Assembly (NCBI RefSeq): GCF_022870865.1
Contig: NZ_CP091508.1
Coordinates: 682,001 to 746,000, forward strand
Source: Uruburuella testudinis
GTDB lineage: Bacteria; Pseudomonadota; Gammaproteobacteria; Burkholderiales; Neisseriaceae
Direction of reading: 5' to 3'
Length of the DNA stretch: 64,000 bases
In this document: positions 8,780-17,827 of the stretch, in pieces
How positions within the stretch are numbered: the first letter of the stretch is position 1
Layout: every line of letters starts with the position of its first letter
Notes under the pieces: generated by a model
The model's input: the letters and a program-made list of their open reading frames with translations, nothing else
Database searches by the model: none
Told to the model about the DNA's origin: nothing
Position numbers and translations under genes: made by a program

Positions 8780-10531
8780 TTAGAAGTTGTAGTTAAGGTT
8801 GAAGCCGTAAGTGGTAGCGGCTGTTTTTAAATGCGCCGGTTTGCTGAGGGGCTTGCCGGCAAATACGTTGTAGCTCCACACGCCGCCCAAGCGTTGTGTG
8901 CCTTTTAAGCCGATAACGGCGCCGGCAAGTTTCTGTGTGGGCAGGCCTTGTGTGCTGAGGCCGGACACGCGGCCGTAATCCAAGCCGGTATACAGTTGGT
9001 GTTCGGGCAGGTAATGCCAGTTGAGGTTGTTTTGCCAAAACCAGCCGCGCTCGCCGCTGAGGTTTTGTTCGCCGTCAAAGCCGCGCACGGTATAACGGCC
9101 GCCGATGCTCAGGCGGTCTTGCGATACTAGCGGCGATTTATTCCATTGGGCGTAAATTTCGGTGTCGTATGAAAAAACTTGCTTACCAATACCGAACGGC
9201 ATGCCGGCGCTCAGCGAGGCGGTGAGGATTTTCATGCGCGATGTGCCGGGTATGGTGTCGTTGTCGTCATTGAATTCTTCCGGTGCTTTCAGGCTGCCCT
9301 GCATGCCGGTGCCGCGTTTGTAGGCCAAGATGCCGTGAATGTCTGCCCGCCCGAGCCGGGTGCGGTGGCTGAGCTCCGCGGCCCAACCGGCGGTTTGGCG
9401 GCGTTGTACTTCTATTTCGTTGTTGTCGTAGTATTTGCGGGTTTGCCGGCGCCACAGTTTGGCGGTGGCGGTGGTTTTGTGGCGGGCGTTGCGAAACAGC
9501 ACCCGGCCGGCGCTGATGCTGCTGCTGTAGCTTTTGCCGTTGTAATCGATATGGCTGTTGATGCCTTCGGTGGCCTCGTGATAGCGGTAGCCGCTGTGGT
9601 TCCAGGCCCACAGCCAGTTGGCGGCAGGCACTGAATAATGCAGGCTGTAGCCGCGGGTGCCGCTGTCGGTTTTGATGCCGTCCCGGTCGGTGTAGCTGGC
9701 TTTGTGGCGACCCAAATCATGGTTGTAGCTCAAATACAGCAAATCGCTCAGGCCTAAAGGGTTGTCGATCGAAAGTGCGGCATAGCCTTGATATTTGCCG
9801 GTGGTTTTGCTGCCCGAATCATTGATGCCGATATCGAAGCGAAACGGCCGCTCTTGCTGCCAGCGCACGATAATATCGCTGCGGCCTTCTTGTTCGCCCG
9901 GCTCGATGCGGATATCGGCGGCAACGCTTGGCAGACGGCGCAGGTTTTCCAGCCCTTGCTCCAAATCGCGCAAATTCAAAATATCGCCCTGCGCATTGGG
10001 AAATTTGTTGGCAAACGCGGAAATACGGCCGCTGTGCTCGGGGCGGCCGTTGTTTTCTTCATAACGGATATTGCCGGTGCGCCCCGGCTGCACGGTAAAG
10101 GTCAGGCGGCCGGCGTTGAGATCTTGTGGGGCAATATAGACTCGGGTGGTGATAAAGCCTTGGCTGATAGCGATATTTTGCGCCAGCGTTTGCAGCTGCT
10201 GCATGCCGTTGCTGCCGATACACATGCCCGGCTGAAAGCCGGATTGCTTCATCAGCTTGGGCACAATAAAAGAAAACGTTGTGTGCTGATCGCCGCTCAG
10301 CACGATTTCATCAACGGCCATACAGGGGTGTTCGGCTTCGCCCGGCTGCCATGCGGGCTGCGCTGCGGCCTGCCGGTCTAAACGGACATCAACCGCGGGG
10401 GTGAGTTGTGCATCCAGCTGCTGTTGCCGTTGTTGGTTGCGGATAAGCTCGGCATCGCCATCATGGGCGAAAGCTGCGCCGGCTTGGCTTGAAAGTGCAA
10501 AAATGAATACTGATTTTGTGAGGGAATGCAT
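8780..10531 (-). CDS. tpsB: TpsB/FhaC-family outer-membrane transporter
   Basis: This 583-residue outer-membrane protein of the Omp85/TpsB superfamily exports the adjacent TpsA. A signal peptide (residues 1-22, ending AFA) is followed by a linker and a POTRA pair (about 65-225, with two cysteines at CMAVDE and GMCIG as is common in POTRA1). A 16-strand type beta-barrel then follows. The family hallmark VRGF occurs in RYTVRGFDGE, the L6 loop that reaches into the barrel. The protein ends in NYNF, a typical terminal aromatic for barrel insertion. The length is normal for the family. It is first in the tpsB-tpsA-immunity order. No strong ribosome binding site precedes the ATG. Confidence 0.93.
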   Translation of the reverse strand: MHSLTKSVFIFALSSQAGAAFAHDGDAELIRNQQRQQQLDAQLTPAVDVRLDRQAAAQPAWQPGEAEHPCMAVDEIVLSGDQHTTFSFIVPKLMKQSGFQPGMCIGSNGMQQLQTLAQNIAISQGFITTRVYIAPQDLNAGRLTFTVQPGRTGNIRYEENNGRPEHSGRISAFANKFPNAQGDILNLRDLEQGLENLRRLPSVAADIRIEPGEQEGRSDIIVRWQQERPFRFDIGINDSGSKTTGKYQGYAALSIDNPLGLSDLLYLSYNHDLGRHKASYTDRDGIKTDSGTRGYSLHYSVPAANWLWAWNHSGYRYHEATEGINSHIDYNGKSYSSSISAGRVLFRNARHKTTATAKLWRRQTRKYYDNNEIEVQRRQTAGWAAELSHRTRLGRADIHGILAYKRGTGMQGSLKAPEEFNDDNDTIPGTSRMKILTASLSAGMPFGIGKQVFSYDTEIYAQWNKSPLVSQDRLSIGGRYTVRGFDGEQNLSGERGWFWQNNLNWHYLPEHQLYTGLDYGRVSGLSTQGLPTQKLAGAVIGLKGTQRLGGVWSYNVFAGKPLSKPAHLKTAATTYGFNLNYNF

Positions 10532-10967
10532 AGAGTTTTATTGTTTATGGAGTAAAACGTTTTTAAATGTAAAGTTTGCGCAAGATATCATAATCGCTAA
10601 TCGTTATCAAATAGTTTGATTTAAATTGTATAAAGAAAATACCAAAGTGTGGTAAGCCTGCAAAATAACGGCAGCGTGAATATTTTGGGGGGATGGGATG
10701 ATTAAGGCCGTCTGAAACGGTGAAAATGCAGTTTCAGACGGCCTGAGGTTTCCTGATATCGTTGGCGCGGGATTTTTGCTCTCGGCTTTGGAGCGGGCGG
10801 GGATGGGGGCATTATCACTTGATTATTGATTTGCCCGAAGCCATCTTTTCCCCTAAAAGCGCTGGCAACGGCAGCTGAAGCGTTTTATACTGCATCATCT
10901 CCCATCATTGTTATTTTATTTCAGACGGCCTTGATAGATGGATGAGGCCGTCTGAAAACATCTGATT
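10532..10967. other. Intergenic region between divergent tpsB and dsbB
   Basis: The 436 bp hold an AT-rich promoter zone for tpsB and two inverted DUS pairs: 10705-10744, and 10919-10957 just 10 bp before dsbB. The second pair could form a hairpin in the dsbB leader. No convincing reading frame is present. Confidence 0.6.
10587..10610 (-). promoter_or_regulatory. Possible promoter with Fur-like half site upstream of tpsB
   Basis: About 60-80 bp upstream of tpsB, TAATCGTTATC (plus strand) matches the right half of the Fur consensus closely, and the left half matches poorly. On the minus strand TATGAT (10592-10587) could be a -10 box overlapping it, but no good -35 is spaced correctly. Iron control of this locus is only a possibility. 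Confidence 0.25.
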
Positions 10968-11459
10968 ATGAATTTATTCCGTAAAACCCTGTGGGGTATT
11001 GTTGTACTTTCTGTTTTGGCGGCCGCCGGCTCGTTTTTTTCGCAATATGTCTTGGGGCTGAACCCCTGTGTGTTGTGTATTTTGCAGCGGGTGTCGGTGT
11101 TGGCGGTGGGTTTGGCGGCGTTGTTGGCGGCGTTTTCTGCACAGCGCAGCAAAGCGGTGCGTTTGGCCGGGGCTTGTTGGGTGAGCGTGCCGGCGCTTTA
11201 TGGTGCGGGGGTGGCGGTGTATCAGCTGTGGCTGCAAAGTCTGCCGCCGGGCACGGCGCCTGCCTGCGGTGCGCCGTGGACTTTCCGTTTGCGCGATTGG
11301 CCGCTGTTTGATGTGTGGGAGCCGGTGGTGCGCGGTTTCGGCGATTGCGCCGTGCCCGATTATTTTCTCGGAGTGCCGCTGCCGGTGTGGAGCGTGTTGT
11401 ATTTCGGTTTTGTGTTGCTGTTGGTGTGGGGGGCGTGGTTTAAAAGCCGCCGCGTGTAG
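10968..11459 (+). CDS. dsbB: Disulfide bond formation protein B
   Basis: This inner-membrane protein of 163 residues reoxidises periplasmic DsbA and passes electrons to quinone. Four hydrophobic helices are visible. The first periplasmic loop has the CVLC redox pair (C34, C37). The second loop has the other pair (C100 in PACGAPW and C127 in GDCAVP), so all four catalytic cysteines are present. The length is usual for the family. It stands alone on the plus strand, with a terminator after the stop. It is functionally linked to dsbC further along the window. Confidence 0.93.
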   Translation: MNLFRKTLWGIVVLSVLAAAGSFFSQYVLGLNPCVLCILQRVSVLAVGLAALLAAFSAQRSKAVRLAGACWVSVPALYGAGVAVYQLWLQSLPPGTAPACGAPWTFRLRDWPLFDVWEPVVRGFGDCAVPDYFLGVPLPVWSVLYFGFVLLLVWGAWFKSRRV

Positions 11460-11488
11460 TATGGCCTGATTAAAATACCGATAACAGT

Positions 11489-11517
11489 AAAAGCCCGGCA
11501 GTTTATGTCGGGCTTTT
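11489..11517 (+). terminator. Rho-independent terminator of dsbB
   Basis: AAAAGCCCG and CGGGCTTTT form a 9-bp stem with an 11-base loop, followed by a T-rich stretch, 30 bp after the dsbB stop. Confidence 0.8.
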
Positions 11518-11661
11518 GCTTTTGATGGCTTTCACGTCCTCATACTGAGGGGCGGGCCGAAGGCAGTGTCTGCATACGCAGCGGCGCTTTCGTGGGTGAA
11601 ATCATCTCTTGGTGCACACGTGCGAGAAAGTGAAAGCCGGTAATGTGGAACGGTTATCGGC

Positions 11662-13110
11662 TCAGCGTTTGTGGCGGCGATTGTATTCCACCCAAAAATC
11701 GGCGTTGTCGATGCCGCAGCTGTGCGGGTCGAATACAGGGTCGCGACCGGCCTGCTTTTGGCGTTCGTAATCACGCAGCACTTTAGCCGCCGGTTTGGTG
11801 AGCAGCAGAATCACCACCAGATTGAGATAACACATGGCGCCGAAGCCGATATCGCCCAGCCCCCACATAATATTGGCGGTTTGGATGCTGCCGAAATAGA
11901 CGATGATTAGGAAAACGATTTTCAGAAACCACGGTTTGCCCGGCAGGCCGAGCTTTTCTTGCAGGTAAACCAGCGTGGTTTCGGCGATATAGTAATAAGC
12001 CATCAGGCAGGTGAAGGCGAAGAAAAAGATGGCCACGGCCACAAACCCCGGGCCGATGGCGGGAAACACGGTGCCGATGGCCGCTTGGGTGAAGGCGGCG
12101 CCCGCAGCAACGCCGGGCAGGTGTTCGACCAGGGGCGCCGCAGCATTGGGCGGAATCACGTTATACATATTGGTGGAGAGAATCATCAGCGCCGTAGCGG
12201 TGCACACCAAAACGGTGTCGATATACACTGAAAAAGCTTGCACCAGCCCCTGTTTGGCAGGGTGGGAAACTTCGGCGGCGGCCGAGCTGTAGGTGCCTTC
12301 GCCGGCCCCGGCCACATTGGAAAACACGGCGCGGCGCACCCCCCAAGAAATGGCATAGCCCGCCATGCCGCCGAATACGGCATCGATGCCGAATGCGCTT
12401 TTCATGATCAGCGCAAACATGCCCGGCAATGCCGGCAGATGGGCCAGCAGAATAATCAGCATCATGGCGATATAGGCCAACGCCATAAAGGGCACGATAA
12501 TATCGGCCACATTGGCGATGCGTTTGATGCCGCCGAAAATAATCAGCGCCAGCGGTATCAGGATAATCAGGCCGGAGACCGCCGGCTTGAGGCCGAAAGC
12601 GCTTTGAAACGAATTGGCAATGGTGTTGGCCTGTACGCCGGGCACCAGCAGGCCGTAAGAGAGGGTAACGACCAGCGCCACCACAACGGCAAATAGCTTC
12701 ATTTTCAAACCGCGTTCGATATACCACGGGCCGCCGCCGCGGTATTGGTTACCCACGCGTTCTTTATAGACCTGCGCCAGCGTTGATTCGACAAAGGCAC
12801 TGGCGCCGCCCAGCAGCGCCATCACATTCATCCAAAACACCGCGCCGGGCCCGCCCGCGGCAATGGCGGTGGCGACGCCGGCAATGTTGCCCACGCCGAC
12901 ACGCCCCGACAATGAGATGCAGAATGCCTGAAAAGAAGAAATGCCGGCTTCAGAAGCTTTATTTTCTTTCAGCAGGCGCAGCATTTCTGCCAGATAGCGG
13001 AATTGCACGCCGCGGGTAACTACGGTGAAATACAAACCGACGCCCAATGCCAAATAGACCAAGGCATCACTCCAGATTAAATTGGCCAGGCCGTTAACCC
13101 ATTTTTCCAT
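11662..13110 (-). CDS. AGCS-family amino acid (alanine/glycine):sodium symporter
   Basis: This polytopic inner-membrane protein of 482 residues imports a small amino acid with sodium. The family signature is visible near the N-terminus (GRVGVGNIAGVATAIAAGGP), and about ten hydrophobic helices are spread over the length. I place the start at MEKWVNGL because AAGGAAA lies just upstream; a 33-residue longer frame has no support. It follows the hydroxyproline genes on the same strand after a 279-bp gap, so it may serve that pathway, but alanine or glycine is the safer substrate. Confidence 0.88.
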   Translation of the reverse strand: MEKWVNGLANLIWSDALVYLALGVGLYFTVVTRGVQFRYLAEMLRLLKENKASEAGISSFQAFCISLSGRVGVGNIAGVATAIAAGGPGAVFWMNVMALLGGASAFVESTLAQVYKERVGNQYRGGGPWYIERGLKMKLFAVVVALVVTLSYGLLVPGVQANTIANSFQSAFGLKPAVSGLIILIPLALIIFGGIKRIANVADIIVPFMALAYIAMMLIILLAHLPALPGMFALIMKSAFGIDAVFGGMAGYAISWGVRRAVFSNVAGAGEGTYSSAAAEVSHPAKQGLVQAFSVYIDTVLVCTATALMILSTNMYNVIPPNAAAPLVEHLPGVAAGAAFTQAAIGTVFPAIGPGFVAVAIFFFAFTCLMAYYYIAETTLVYLQEKLGLPGKPWFLKIVFLIIVYFGSIQTANIMWGLGDIGFGAMCYLNLVVILLLTKPAAKVLRDYERQKQAGRDPVFDPHSCGIDNADFWVEYNRRHKR

Positions 13111-13159
13111 GGCTGTTTCCTTTATAGATGTGGTGTGGAAGGGAAAGTGCCGGGGTGTC

Positions 13160-13221
13160 CTGACCATTTGATTGACGGGTGCGTTTTGGGTGGCAAAAAG
13201 CCCCGTCAATCAAATGGTCAG
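13160..13221. repeat. Short palindromic repeat (family B) with 20-bp arms
   Basis: CTGACCATTTGATTGACGGG at 13160-13179 is repeated exactly in inverted orientation at 13202-13221, around a 22-base centre. The arms resemble the ends of longer family-B repeats elsewhere in the window (36009, 60742). This is the shortest copy, apparently just the two termini. It sits between the AGCS gene and the oxidase gene and could also act as a hairpin. Confidence 0.7.
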
Positions 13222-13388
13222 AATGCCCTGGTTGTGTTGCTGTCGGATAATGTTTGTTTTCAGGCGGCATCATTTATGGATATCAAAGGCCGTCTGAAAG
13301 AAATATTGATGGTTGATGCTTCATTGATAAAAACAGCCTGACCGTTGTTTTGCCTTGCCGGCTTATGGTTACTGGTTACGGCTGGGTT

Positions 13389-14633
13389 TTATCCGGCAAA
13401 GCGGTTGAGCCGGAAAGGGCGCAAATCGTGTGGCGGGGGCTCGTCAAAATAAAGTGCGGCGATGGCGGCTGCCGTGGTGGCGGCTTGTGTGAGCCCCAAA
13501 TGCTGGTGGCCGAAAGCCAGCAAAACATTACCGCTGCGGTCAATCACCGGCAGGCTGTCGGCCGTTGTCGGGCGGCATCCCATCCATTCGGAAGCGCCGT
13601 CGGCATCGAGCGGTTGCGCCAGCATGCCTTCGGCCAGCGGCAGCAGCTTGCGGGCTCTGGCCATATTGGGCGGCGCGCGCAGCCCTGCGTATTCCACTGT
13701 GCCGGCCAGCCGCAGCCCGTTTGTCATCGGGGTCATGATGAAGCGGCGGTCGGCGCTGGAAACCGGTATCTTCAGACGGCCTTGCTCTGCCGGCAGCATC
13801 AGGTGGTAGCCGCGTTCGGTGTCGAGCGGCACATTAATGCCGGTCAGTTGTTGGGCCAGCGTTTTGGAAAACGCACCGGCCGCCAACACCACTTTGGCCG
13901 CCTGCATCATGCCTTGGCCGGTGAGCAGGGTCAGGCCGCCGTCGGCGTTGATATGAGCCTGATACACCGTGCAATATTCCTGTAGGCGGCCGCCCATACC
14001 GGTAAAGGCTGTTTTCAATGTTTGGGTGAGCGCATCGAGGTTGACGATGTGGCCGGTGTGCGGATAAAAAAGTCCGCCCGATTGGTTGGCTGCTAATCCC
14101 GGCTCGCGTTCATGCAGCGCTTCGGCAGACAGCCATTGGTTTTCCACTCCCAGGGCATTCAGGGTGCGGCCGTGCTTTTGCAGCGCATCGGCAGTTGCGT
14201 CCTGTTCGCAGACCAGCAACGAGCCTTGTATTTGCAGCCACGGTGCGAGCCGCCATTCACGGGCAAACTGCTGCCAATCGGCCAGGCAGCGGCTGTTGAG
14301 GGCGAGCAGGGCTTGATGGTTTTTTTGAAAATGCTGCGGCCGCATATTGAGGACAGCATGCCATGCCCACGGCAGCAGCTTGGGCAGATAGCGCCAATCC
14401 AGCCGCAGCGGGCCGAGCGGGTTAAGCAGCATGGCCGGCAGTTTTTTCAACAGGCTAGGATCGGCCACCGGGTAAACTTGTTCGGTGGCAATGTGGCCGG
14501 CATTGCCCCAAGATGCGCCGCCGCACACTGCGCCGGCATCCAGCAGCAACACCGGTGCACCCCGTTTGCGCAAGGTGGCGGCAATGCTCAGGCCGATGAT
14601 GCCGGCGCCGATAACGATGGTGGGTGCGTTCAT
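13389..14633 (-). CDS. FAD-dependent D-amino-acid oxidoreductase, probable D-hydroxyproline dehydrogenase
   Basis: This 414-residue protein is of the DadA/glycine-oxidase (DAO) family. The N-terminal Rossmann motif GAGIIGLSIA binds FAD, and the typical C-terminal block GHQHLGLTQAATTA is present. In hydroxyproline catabolism such an enzyme oxidises cis-4-hydroxy-D-proline to 1-pyrroline-4-hydroxy-2-carboxylate. It lies 28 bp downstream of the 4-hydroxyproline epimerase on the same strand, which supports that substrate over D-alanine. AAGGCAA upstream fits a ribosome binding site. The family is clear; the substrate is inferred from the neighbours. Confidence 0.85.
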   Translation of the reverse strand: MNAPTIVIGAGIIGLSIAATLRKRGAPVLLLDAGAVCGGASWGNAGHIATEQVYPVADPSLLKKLPAMLLNPLGPLRLDWRYLPKLLPWAWHAVLNMRPQHFQKNHQALLALNSRCLADWQQFAREWRLAPWLQIQGSLLVCEQDATADALQKHGRTLNALGVENQWLSAEALHEREPGLAANQSGGLFYPHTGHIVNLDALTQTLKTAFTGMGGRLQEYCTVYQAHINADGGLTLLTGQGMMQAAKVVLAAGAFSKTLAQQLTGINVPLDTERGYHLMLPAEQGRLKIPVSSADRRFIMTPMTNGLRLAGTVEYAGLRAPPNMARARKLLPLAEGMLAQPLDADGASEWMGCRPTTADSLPVIDRSGNVLLAFGHQHLGLTQAATTAAAIAALYFDEPPPHDLRPFRLNRFAG

Positions 14634-14661
14634 ATCAATTGCCTTTCAGACGGCCTGAATA

Positions 14662-15609
14662 TCAGGAAATACCCCATTTAAAAGGGTCTTGTTCATCAAT
14701 CAGCAAAGTATTTTCGGCGCAGACCCACGCTTGGCCGCGTATGTTCGGCAAAATGCTGCAAGCATCGGCAGCGTGGGTATACCAGGCTTGAAAGCGGCTG
14801 CCGATAATGCTTTCCTGCTGCCAAACCGTGTCGGGCGGCAAGCGGCCGTCGGCAGCCAGGCAGGCGAGTTTGGCGCTGGTGCCGGTGCCGCAGGGCGAAC
14901 GGTCGTAAGCGCCGCCGGGGCACAGCACGAAATTGCGGCTGTCGGCATGCGCTGTTTCGGCGAAAAGCTCGATATGGTCGATGGGTGCACCGCGTTCACC
15001 GCAGATGCCTTGTGCTTGCAGCGCCTGCATAATGGCTTGTGTGACGTGGGTGAGGCGTGCGGTGTTGTCGGCGCTCAGGCGCTCTTGATGCTCGTTAACC
15101 AAAAAAAACCAGTTGCCGCCCCAGGCAATGTCGCCTTTCAGACGGCCTATGCCGGGCACGTCGACGGCAACGGCTTTTTGATAACGGTAAGCGTGCACAT
15201 TTTGCAGGCTGACGCTGCCGTCTTCGTGCAATGTGGTTTGGATATCGCCGACCGGTGTTTCAATGATGTGTTTGCCTGCGCTGATGGCGCCCAGATAGGC
15301 CAGTGAGGCGAGCAGGCCGATGGTGCCGTGGCCGCACATGCCTAAATAGCCGCTGTTGTTGAAGAAAATCACACCGCAAGTGTGGGCGGGGTTTTGCGGT
15401 TTGCACAACAATGCGCCAACCAAGATATCATTGCCGCGCGGTTCCAAGATAACGGCTTTGCGCCAGGCGTCGTGTCGGGTTTTCAAAATATGCAGGCGTT
15501 CTGCCATGGTGCCGCCGCCTAGGTCGGGAAAGCCTTGGTACACCATACGGGTGGGCTCGCCGGCGGTGTGGGAGTCGATGATTTTCACGGCATGATAGCG
15601 GTTGGACAT
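14662..15609 (-). CDS. 4-hydroxyproline epimerase (proline racemase family)
   Basis: The 315-residue enzyme probably interconverts trans-4-hydroxy-L-proline and cis-4-hydroxy-D-proline, the first step of hydroxyproline use. Both catalytic cysteines of the two-base mechanism are present: C92 in MCGHGTIG and C240 in SPCGTGTSA. The second Cys excludes the 3-hydroxyproline dehydratase branch, which has Thr there. The block [18 protein letters not shown] is typical of the epimerase subgroup. The gene has a good ribosome binding site (AGGAA). It sits between the reductase and the FAD oxidase. A run of eight T (coding sense) at about 15101-15108 is inside the gene. Confidence 0.9.
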   Translation of the reverse strand: MSNRYHAVKIIDSHTAGEPTRMVYQGFPDLGGGTMAERLHILKTRHDAWRKAVILEPRGNDILVGALLCKPQNPAHTCGVIFFNNSGYLGMCGHGTIGLLASLAYLGAISAGKHIIETPVGDIQTTLHEDGSVSLQNVHAYRYQKAVAVDVPGIGRLKGDIAWGGNWFFLVNEHQERLSADNTARLTHVTQAIMQALQAQGICGERGAPIDHIELFAETAHADSRNFVLCPGGAYDRSPCGTGTSAKLACLAADGRLPPDTVWQQESIIGSRFQAWYTHAADACSILPNIRGQAWVCAENTLLIDEQDPFKWGIS

Positions 15610-15648
15610 GGGCGGTTCCTGTGAGAAAGTGTGACTGTGGAAAGCAGA

Positions 15649-16680
15649 TTAGTGCAGTTCGGTCGGCATCAGGCCCGAGCTCATTTGTTGGAGTTTGGCC
15701 AGGTTTTCGCGGCTGATGCCGATGCCGCGGCTCAATGATTGCGCCCGGGCGGCATAGCGGCGCTGCGAGGGCAGCCGGGCGCCTTGTGCCGTAAATTCGG
15801 CCAGCAGCTTCTGCGTGTGTGCGGCGGGCGAAGCGGCACCGAAGGCATCCGGCGCAAACGCAATCAGCAATTCGCCGTGCCGCGGTGCCAGCAGGCGGCC
15901 GTTGTCGAGCGCCGAGCTTTCTATGCTCAGCAAATCGCCGATCAGCACGCCGGCCAGCAACTCAATCATGGTGGCAACCGCCGAGCCTTTGTGGGCGCCG
16001 AAAGTGAGCAGTGCGCCGTCTAATGCCGCGGCCGGGTCGGTGGTGGGGCGGCCTTCGGCATCAATAGCCCAACCTTGCGGCAGCGGGGTGTTGTCGAGCC
16101 GGTGCAGCTCCACTTCGCCGCGTGCTGCCACCGATGTGGCAAAGTCGAATACATAGGGCAGGCCGCCGGTACACGGCCAGGCAAAAGCCAGCGGGTTGGT
16201 GCCGAGCAGCTTGCGGATACCGCCGGCGGGCGCAACATAAGCATTGCTCGGGCACATGGCCAGGGCGGCCACACCGGCTTCGGCCAATTGCTCGACTTCG
16301 GGCCACAGCGCAGAAAAGTGTACGCAGTCGTTAATGGCCATGGCGGCAATGCCGAAGCGCCCGGCCTTTTCGGCCAGCAACGGCGCACCGCATTCAAATG
16401 CCAAAGGCGAAAAACCGCCGCGGGCGTTGACCTTGATAATCGGTTTGTCATCGCTGTGGCTGATTTCAGGCACAGCTTCTGCTTCGGCCACGCCGCCCTG
16501 CAAGGTTTTCAATACCCCGGCAATACGGTAGAGCCCGTGCGAACGGCATTGGTCGCGTTCGGCCTTCACAATGACACGGGCAACCGCATCGGCATGACGG
16601 GCAGACAAACCGCCGCCGCTAAGCGCCGCGCTGACCAAATGGTGTAACGCATCAAAAGAGAGGTAAACCTGATCGTTCAT
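15649..16680 (-). CDS. Ldh2-family NAD(P)H oxidoreductase, probable pyrroline-2-carboxylate reductase
   Basis: The 343-residue protein belongs to the malate/L-lactate dehydrogenase (YbiC/DpkA) family. This is seen from SRHADAVARVIVKAERDQCRSHG near the N-terminus (conserved RSHG), KLLGTNPLAFAWP and the FDFATSVAARG region. In proline and hydroxyproline clusters such enzymes reduce 1-pyrroline-2-carboxylate (or piperideine-2-carboxylate) to the L-imino acid. ATG at 16680 is preceded by a near-ideal AGGAGG, so the 14-residue longer frame is rejected. It is in one minus-strand run with the epimerase (39 bp apart). Malate or lactate dehydrogenase activity is the alternative. Confidence 0.8.
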   Translation of the reverse strand: MNDQVYLSFDALHHLVSAALSGGGLSARHADAVARVIVKAERDQCRSHGLYRIAGVLKTLQGGVAEAEAVPEISHSDDKPIIKVNARGGFSPLAFECGAPLLAEKAGRFGIAAMAINDCVHFSALWPEVEQLAEAGVAALAMCPSNAYVAPAGGIRKLLGTNPLAFAWPCTGGLPYVFDFATSVAARGEVELHRLDNTPLPQGWAIDAEGRPTTDPAAALDGALLTFGAHKGSAVATMIELLAGVLIGDLLSIESSALDNGRLLAPRHGELLIAFAPDAFGAASPAAHTQKLLAEFTAQGARLPSQRRYAARAQSLSRGIGISRENLAKLQQMSSGLMPTELH

Positions 16681-16708
16681 ACTGCCTCCTACTAACCCGT
16701 GCGTAAAA

Positions 16709-16775
16709 TAATGCCCATTCAAAAAAATAATCTAACGGCGTTGGCCTGCCTGAGCTCGAAGCGGGCAGAATGACC
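16709..16775. repeat. Half copy of the Correia-like repeat
   Basis: ATGCCCATTCAAAAAAATAA followed by TCTAACGGCGTTGGCCTGCC matches the left end and inner part of the family at 20036, 27201, 47753 and elsewhere. No matching right end is visible, so it is truncated. It fills most of the gap between two genes of the hydroxyproline run. Confidence 0.6.
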
Positions 16776-16783
16776 GGGCTCGA

Positions 16784-17683
16784 TTATGGCAAAGTCGGGC
16801 GGGTGGCGGCGCATTGCTCCACCATGGCGGTTACTTCGGCGCGCCGTGCGCCGGTCAGCGGCATACGCGGCATACGCACGGTTTCGGTGCCTCTGCCCAT
16901 AATGGTTTCTGCCAGCTTAATCGATTGCACCAAATCGTGTGCCGCATCCAAATGCAGCAGCGGCATAAACCAGCGGTAGATTTTCAGTGCCGTTGCCAAA
17001 TCGCCTCGTTCGAATGCGGCCACCAGACCGACCGATTCTTCGGGAAAGGCGGAGGTAAGGCCGGAAATCCAGCCTTTTGCACCGAGTATCAAACCTTCCA
17101 GCGCCACATCGTCCAGGCCGGCAAAGATTTCATAACGATCGCCGAATTCATTGATCAAATCGGTAAAGCGGCGGCTGTCGGGGGCGCTTTCTTTAATGGC
17201 AACAATATTTTCTACATCTTTCAATTGATGCAGCACGCCCGAAGTGATGCCGACACGGTAAGCCGGCGGGTTGTTATACAGCATCACCGGCAACGATGTG
17301 GCCGAAGCCACTGCTTTGAAATGGGCAACCAACTCATCTTCGGTGGGCACATAGACCATGGCCGGCAGCAGCATCAGGCCGTCTGCACCGATTTTTTCGG
17401 CATCGCGGGCATATTCGACCGCTCTGGCGGTATCCAGCTCGGAAACACCGGTTACAACCGGCACGCGCCCGCGGGCGGTTTCTACCGCACCTTGCAAAAC
17501 ACGCCGTTTTTCTTCGGGCAAGAGCGAATTGTTTTCTCCGCAAGTGCCTAAAATAATCAGCCCGTTAACACCGTCGTTGATTAAAGCGTCCTGCACTTTT
17601 TGGGTGGCGGCGTAATGAATCGAATAATCGGCATTGAATTGGGTGGTGGCGGCCGGGAAAACGCCGTGCCAGGTGGTGTTCAT
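16784..17683 (-). CDS. DapA-family lyase, probable 1-pyrroline-4-hydroxy-2-carboxylate deaminase
   Basis: This TIM-barrel aldolase of the dihydrodipicolinate synthase/NAL superfamily has 299 residues. The Schiff-base lysine is K164 in VAIKESAPDS, and the conserved Tyr is in VMLYNNPPAYR. In the hydroxyproline pathway this family deaminates the cyclic imine to alpha-ketoglutarate semialdehyde, which the divergent dehydrogenase would then oxidise. The start at 17683 is chosen for AGGAGAAACAGT upstream; the longer frame would run through the operator. It is the first gene of the minus-strand run and is divergent from the regulator. Without context it could equally be a DapA. Confidence 0.85.
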   Translation of the reverse strand: MNTTWHGVFPAATTQFNADYSIHYAATQKVQDALINDGVNGLIILGTCGENNSLLPEEKRRVLQGAVETARGRVPVVTGVSELDTARAVEYARDAEKIGADGLMLLPAMVYVPTEDELVAHFKAVASATSLPVMLYNNPPAYRVGITSGVLHQLKDVENIVAIKESAPDSRRFTDLINEFGDRYEIFAGLDDVALEGLILGAKGWISGLTSAFPEESVGLVAAFERGDLATALKIYRWFMPLLHLDAAHDLVQSIKLAETIMGRGTETVRMPRMPLTGARRAEVTAMVEQCAATRPTLP

Positions 17684-17736
17684 ACTGTTTCTCCTGCAAG
17701 GTTGGATGAAAGCGGTTGAGTGGTGGTTTGAATTAG

Positions 17737-17758
17737 TGTATATTGTATACATTATACA
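17737..17758. promoter_or_regulatory. Palindromic operator for the GntR/FCD regulator
   Basis: A 22-bp palindrome with only one mismatched pair is centred on TTGTATACA, with arms TGTATA and TATACA. It lies between the divergent deaminase (starts 17683) and regulator (starts about 17828) genes. TTGTATACAA-like cores are typical operators of FadR-subfamily GntR regulators. It is well placed to control both directions. Confidence 0.75.
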
Positions 17759-17827
17759 AGTCAAGAATAAATTTCATGGCGCGGCGAGATAACGTATCAT
17801 TCTGAAAAAATGATGATTAGGATTGAT

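Noticed and set aside
10681..10696. G-tract near TTTTGGGGGG as a phase-variation tract for tpsB or dsbB
   Set aside because: It is only six G, is not in a coding sequence or at promoter spacing, and lies about 150 bp from tpsB.
13389..14633. Naming the FAD oxidase dadA (D-alanine dehydrogenase)
   Set aside because: The family fits, but it is embedded among hydroxyproline genes and no alanine racemase gene is near, so D-hydroxyproline is the more likely substrate.
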